From positions 1-8,751 of the forward strand of contig JBOHTO010000083.1 in assembly GCA_050733695.1 (NCBI GenBank): 8,751 bases of DNA, given 5' to 3'. The stretch comes from JBOHTO01 sp050733695. Lineage in GTDB: Bacteria > Gemmatimonadota > Gemmatimonadetes > Gemmatimonadales > Gemmatimonadaceae. Position 1 is the first letter of the stretch. Each line of letters starts with the position of its first letter. Made by a program: the position numbers and the translations under genes. Positions 5,710 to 8,751 of this stretch are shown here, one piece after another. The notes under the pieces were generated by a model that saw only the letters and a program-made list of their open reading frames with translations, was not told where the DNA came from and made no database searches.

Positions 5710-7065
5710 TCATACGGCGTCGGACAACGATGTGAAGTTGAAGTCGTTGGCCTTGATCGCCGGCATGTAGGTTCCCGCCGATGTGCGCTCCGTGCGACCC
5801 AGTTCCTCGATCTTGTTGAGCATGAACAGCGGGCTCTCGTTCCAGCGGAAGTTCTTGAGCGAACGCGTGACCCGTCCGTTCTCCACGAGGAACGTGCCGT
5901 CGCGCGTGAGGCCCGTCATGAGAACTGTGCGCGGATCGAGAAAGCGGATGTACCAGAAGCGTGTCACGAGAACGCCGCGCTCGGTGCCCGCGATGAGCTC
6001 GTCGGTCGATCTCGTCCCACCCACGAGCTTGAGACCGCCGGCCAGCGGTGTCGGCTGCATGCCCTGCTTCTGCGCCCAGAAACGCGAGTACGACAGGTTC
6101 CTCAGCACACCGTCCTCGATCCACACCGTCCGTCTCACGGGCAAGCCGTCGTTGGTGAACGGCTGCTCGAGCAGCTCGACGGGATCCGAATACATTGTGA
6201 CGCGACGATCCGCGATCTGCTCGCCGATCTTCGTACCGCCGCCTTCCTTCGAGAAGGGGCTTCGTCCCTCATCGGCCGTTCGTGCCTGCAGGGAACCCGC
6301 AAGAATGGGAACGAAGTCCGCGACGGCCTGCGGCTCGAGGATGACCGTGTAGCGTCCCGGCTCGATCGCCTGCGGATTGCGCGAGGCCACGGCCTTCTCC
6401 GCCGCTCGCCTGCCAAGCGCGGCCGCGTCCATGTCGCGCCAGTCGCGCGAGCCGGCGGACGCCCAGCCGGAGCCGGTGCCGTCCGCCGTGCGCGCGGTTG
6501 CCGAGAAGTCAATGTCGGTCGCTGCCCAGTAGGCAAAGAGGCCGTTGCTCGTCGCCACCGCTTCCGCGACGCCCGCATTCGCCTCGATGAACCCGGCGAC
6601 GCCGAGATCCGACCCTCCCGCCGAGCGCGCGGTCTCGATCACACGCGACGCGGCGAGCGCGCGCGCTTCGGGTGTGAGCTCCGCCGTCGCACCGATGTAC
6701 GCGGGCACCTGCGCGTAGTCCTGCGGGCCGAGCTCCGGCATGAGCTCCGGATCCTCGGGCGAGAGCCGCGCGAGCCGCTCCGACTGACTGACCACGCTCG
6801 CCAGACCTTCGTCGTCCAGGATGTTCGTTGTCGCCGACGCCTGGCGCCGTCCGATCGTGCTCGTGACCGTGACCCTGGTGTCGTTGACGCCGCCCGACGT
6901 CGTTATCTCGCTCACCGCGAATCGCGTATTCCCCTGCCACCCCGAATCGAGATTCACCCTCGCAGCGTCGGCGGTGCTGTAGCCAAGCGCCCGGCGCGCG
7001 ATCGCTTCGACCTGTTCGCGTGTGAGAAGCGTGTCGTCCTTCAGCGTCATCATCGTCTTGGTCAT
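5710..7065 (-). CDS. PmbA/TldE-like protein (TldD/PmbA family, non-catalytic partner type)
   Basis: A 451-residue protein of the TldD/PmbA family, about the length of E. coli PmbA (TldE). The N-terminal domain (about 10-230) is alpha/beta. The C-terminal beta-rich domain carries GRYTVILEPQAVADFVPILAG (237-257), SPFSKEGGGTKIGEQI (269-284), YSDP (292-295) and GTYMPAIKANDFNFTS (431-446). It has no HExxxH, as expected for the TldE half; in the known heterodimer TldD holds the zinc and TldE completes the channel for unfolded peptide substrates. There is no signal peptide, although its upstream partner has one. ATG 7065 is 12 bases after the tldD-like stop, with GAGGGA eight bases before it; Met5 and Met6 are alternatives. 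E. coli TldD/TldE degrades the CcdA antitoxin and matures microcin B17, but no such substrate gene is visible here. The stop at 5710 is followed in frame by the PIN remnant. Confidence 0.88.
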   Translation of the reverse strand: MTKTMMTLKDDTLLTREQVEAIARRALGYSTADAARVNLDSGWQGNTRFAVSEITTSGGVNDTRVTVTSTIGRRQASATTNILDDEGLASVVSQSERLARLSPEDPELMPELGPQDYAQVPAYIGATAELTPEARALAASRVIETARSAGGSDLGVAGFIEANAGVAEAVATSNGLFAYWAATDIDFSATARTADGTGSGWASAGSRDWRDMDAAALGRRAAEKAVASRNPQAIEPGRYTVILEPQAVADFVPILAGSLQARTADEGRSPFSKEGGGTKIGEQIADRRVTMYSDPVELLEQPFTNDGLPVRRTVWIEDGVLRNLSYSRFWAQKQGMQPTPLAGGLKLVGGTRSTDELIAGTERGVLVTRFWYIRFLDPRTVLMTGLTRDGTFLVENGRVTRSLKNFRWNESPLFMLNKIEELGRTERTSAGTYMPAIKANDFNFTSLSDAV

Positions 7066-7077
7066 TGTCTATATCCC

Positions 7078-8691
7078 TCAGCCCGTGCGGCCGGTGTTGA
7101 CGATATTCACCTGCCGGAACCGCGCCGGCGGGCAGCCATGGCTCACCGAGTTGGACTGCCCCGGCTCACCCTTCCCGTCTCCAAAAGATCCGCCGAGCCA
7201 GTAGCTCGACCGACCGCCGATCATGTCCATCGAGTTCCAGAACTCGGGTGTGTTCGCCTGGTACGCCACGTCCTTGAGCATTCCCACGATCTTTCCGTTC
7301 CTCACTTCGTGGTACGCCTGTCCGGAGAACTGGAAGTTGTAGCGCTGGTGATCGATGGACCACGAGCCGCGGTTCCGGATGACGATGCCACGGTCAGTGT
7401 CCGCGATGATGTCGTCGATGCTCGCTTCCTTCTCGCCCGGCATGAGCGACACGTTCGGCATGCGCTGGAACTGGACGCTGGACCACGAGTCGGCGAAGGA
7501 GCAGCCGTGCGAACGGTTGACACCGGTGTACTCGTCGATCCAGTCGACCTGCTCGCGCGTCGTCTGGTAATCGTTGAAGATCCCGTTTTCCACTAAGAGC
7601 CATTCGTCGGCCGGTACGCCTTCGTCGTCCCAAGCGGTGCGCGAGAGCGACTCGGGCTGTGTGCGATCGGCCCTGATCTGCATGAAGTCGGGCCCGTAGC
7701 GGAAGTTGTTGAGAACCTCCCCCGGCGGCGCCAGGAAACTCGTGCCCGCGTAATTGGCTTCGTAGCCCATCGCGCGATCGAGTTCCGTGGGATGCCCGAT
7801 GGATTCGTGGATCGTGAGCCAGAGGTTCGTCGGTGCGAGGATGATATCCCAGCGTCCGACGTCCACCGACTTTGCTGAAAGTTTGGCTGCTGCAATGGAG
7901 GCCCATTCCTCTGCATTGCCCGGCATGTCGAGGCCGGTGACGTACTCCCAGCCCGAGCCTCGCGGCGCGAGTTCCTCGGTGTAGCTCTGAAAATCTCCAT
8001 CGCCGAGTGCCGTCGCGGTGAAGCGTGGGCCGACCTTGTAGTAGGTCTGGGTGACGAGTGTTCCGTCGGTCGTGGCGAGCGTCTTCTCTTCGCGGAGGAG
8101 TGAGAGTCCGGAGGTGACGAAGCGGACGTTCGGGACTCTGAGTGCGGCTTCATTCGCTGCGAAGAGGAGTGCGACCTTGTCCTCGATGGGGACCTCGAGC
8201 GGGTCGATCTCGACGGGCTGGATCCAGCTTCCGGTCGCGGGCTGCACGGGTGCGAGTGTGACGGGGCGCCGCTGCGCTACGCGTGATGCCCGGGCGATCC
8301 GCGCCGCCTGGCGTGCGGTGCGATGCACGGCGTCGCGCGTTACCTCGCTCGTGGCCGCGAATCCCCACGACCCATTGACGAGTGCGCGGATCCCCAGTCC
8401 GAAGGATTCGGAGTCGCTGACGTTGGTGACCTGGCGTTCGCGTGTGGCGATGAACTGCTGGCGATAGCGACCGAAGCGAACGTCGGCGTACGACGCGCCG
8501 GCGTCCTTCGCGGCCTGCAGCGCCTCCATCGCGAGCTCGCGTACTGACGCATCCGTGCCACTCGGGAGTGGTTCTGGCGGTGCGGCGGGTGGTGGCAGCG
8601 GTGCTGGCGGGGTTGCAGCGGGCGAGCGTGCACAGCTTGCGAGCGCCGCGGTGCCGGTGATCTTGAGAAAGTCGCGTCTGGAGGGAGCCAT
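7078..8691 (-). CDS. TldD-like metallopeptidase with a Tat lipoprotein signal
   Basis: A 537-residue TldD-family protein. The N-terminus is a twin-arginine signal (SRRDFLKITGTAALASC): Arg5-Arg6 with Phe8-Leu9-Lys10, and a lipobox LASC ending at Cys20. A Pro/Ala-rich linker follows (about 23-44). The TldD N-domain runs from about 48 to 265. The zinc motif is HESIGH (His295, Glu296, His300), matching the HExxxH of E. coli TldD. The C-domain ends GDGKGEPGQSNSVSHGCPPARF. The Cys that I recall as third zinc ligand in E. coli TldD (in MCGKDGQS) seems to be replaced by Asp in the GDGKGEPGQ segment, while a Cys is present 15 residues later (Cys520). It would act folded, on the outer face of the cytoplasmic membrane or in the periplasm, probably with the PmbA-like protein next to it. 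E. coli TldD is cytoplasmic, 481 residues and has no signal. The start is supported by AGGA six bases upstream. Confidence 0.9.
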   Translation of the reverse strand: MAPSRRDFLKITGTAALASCARSPAATPPAPLPPPAAPPEPLPSGTDASVRELAMEALQAAKDAGASYADVRFGRYRQQFIATRERQVTNVSDSESFGLGIRALVNGSWGFAATSEVTRDAVHRTARQAARIARASRVAQRRPVTLAPVQPATGSWIQPVEIDPLEVPIEDKVALLFAANEAALRVPNVRFVTSGLSLLREEKTLATTDGTLVTQTYYKVGPRFTATALGDGDFQSYTEELAPRGSGWEYVTGLDMPGNAEEWASIAAAKLSAKSVDVGRWDIILAPTNLWLTIHESIGHPTELDRAMGYEANYAGTSFLAPPGEVLNNFRYGPDFMQIRADRTQPESLSRTAWDDEGVPADEWLLVENGIFNDYQTTREQVDWIDEYTGVNRSHGCSFADSWSSVQFQRMPNVSLMPGEKEASIDDIIADTDRGIVIRNRGSWSIDHQRYNFQFSGQAYHEVRNGKIVGMLKDVAYQANTPEFWNSMDMIGGRSSYWLGGSFGDGKGEPGQSNSVSHGCPPARFRQVNIVNTGRTG

Positions 8692-8738
8692 GCGCTGTCC
8701 TGTGGAGGGTGGTGGGGGGTCAGGTCTTGTTTTGCGGC

Positions 8739-8744
8739 ATCATA
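8739..8744 (-). promoter_or_regulatory. Possible -10 box upstream of the tldD-like gene
   Basis: On the minus strand TATGAT (one mismatch to TATAAT) lies about 48 bases before the start of the tldD-like gene, in an A/T-richer patch of otherwise GC-rich DNA. The -35 region would fall outside the window, so the call cannot be completed. The leader from there to the start carries no gene. Confidence 0.35.
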
Positions 8745-8751
8745 ACATTGC

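Overview
The window is GC-rich, densely coding bacterial DNA, mostly on the minus strand. It looks like Gemmatimonadota or a similar high-GC soil or sediment lineage. That assignment is an inference from base composition, a short lipoprotein with a C-[..]-STGP start, and a Tat-exported TldD-type protein; there is no rRNA or marker gene to confirm it.

Left third (1-3781, minus strand): a three-gene operon for a molybdenum hydroxylase of the xanthine oxidase superfamily, read in the order 2Fe-2S subunit, molybdopterin subunit, FAD subunit (the last is cut by the window edge). The FAD subunit was found by translating the reverse strand directly. It carries an insertion with four cysteines at positions 124, 140, 148 and 157. 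Their spacing (16, 8 and 9) is the one I recall for the extra [4Fe-4S] cluster of 4-hydroxybenzoyl-CoA reductase. With the matching gene order (hcrCAB / hbaBCD), this points to a 4-hydroxybenzoyl-CoA reductase-like, ferredoxin-linked enzyme rather than an ordinary xanthine or CO dehydrogenase. The genes overlap end to start, which suggests translational coupling.

Middle (3782-4839): a divergent spacer with a 7-6-7 inverted repeat, then on the plus strand a CsbD-like stress protein with a near-perfect ribosome binding site and a strong GC hairpin after it. Next comes an unrecognised plus-strand gene that runs tail to tail into, and overlaps, the next minus-strand gene.

Right half (4673-8691, minus strand, transcribed right to left): a Tat-signal lipoprotein of the TldD metallopeptidase family, 12 bases later a signal-less PmbA/TldE-like partner, then the 3' two thirds of a PIN-domain (VapC-type) toxin gene left in frame directly behind the pmbA stop codon, and finally a small lipoprotein with two carboxypeptidase-regulatory-like beta-sandwich repeats. 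A -10-like element and a ribosome binding site precede tldD at the right edge.

The points most worth following are the 4-hydroxybenzoyl-CoA reductase signature, the exported TldD with an apparently unexported partner (possible Tat hitchhiking), and the deletion scar that joined a toxin remnant to pmbA. No CRISPR array, tRNA, rRNA, insertion sequence or phage gene was seen. No stretch longer than 300 bases lacks a gene.
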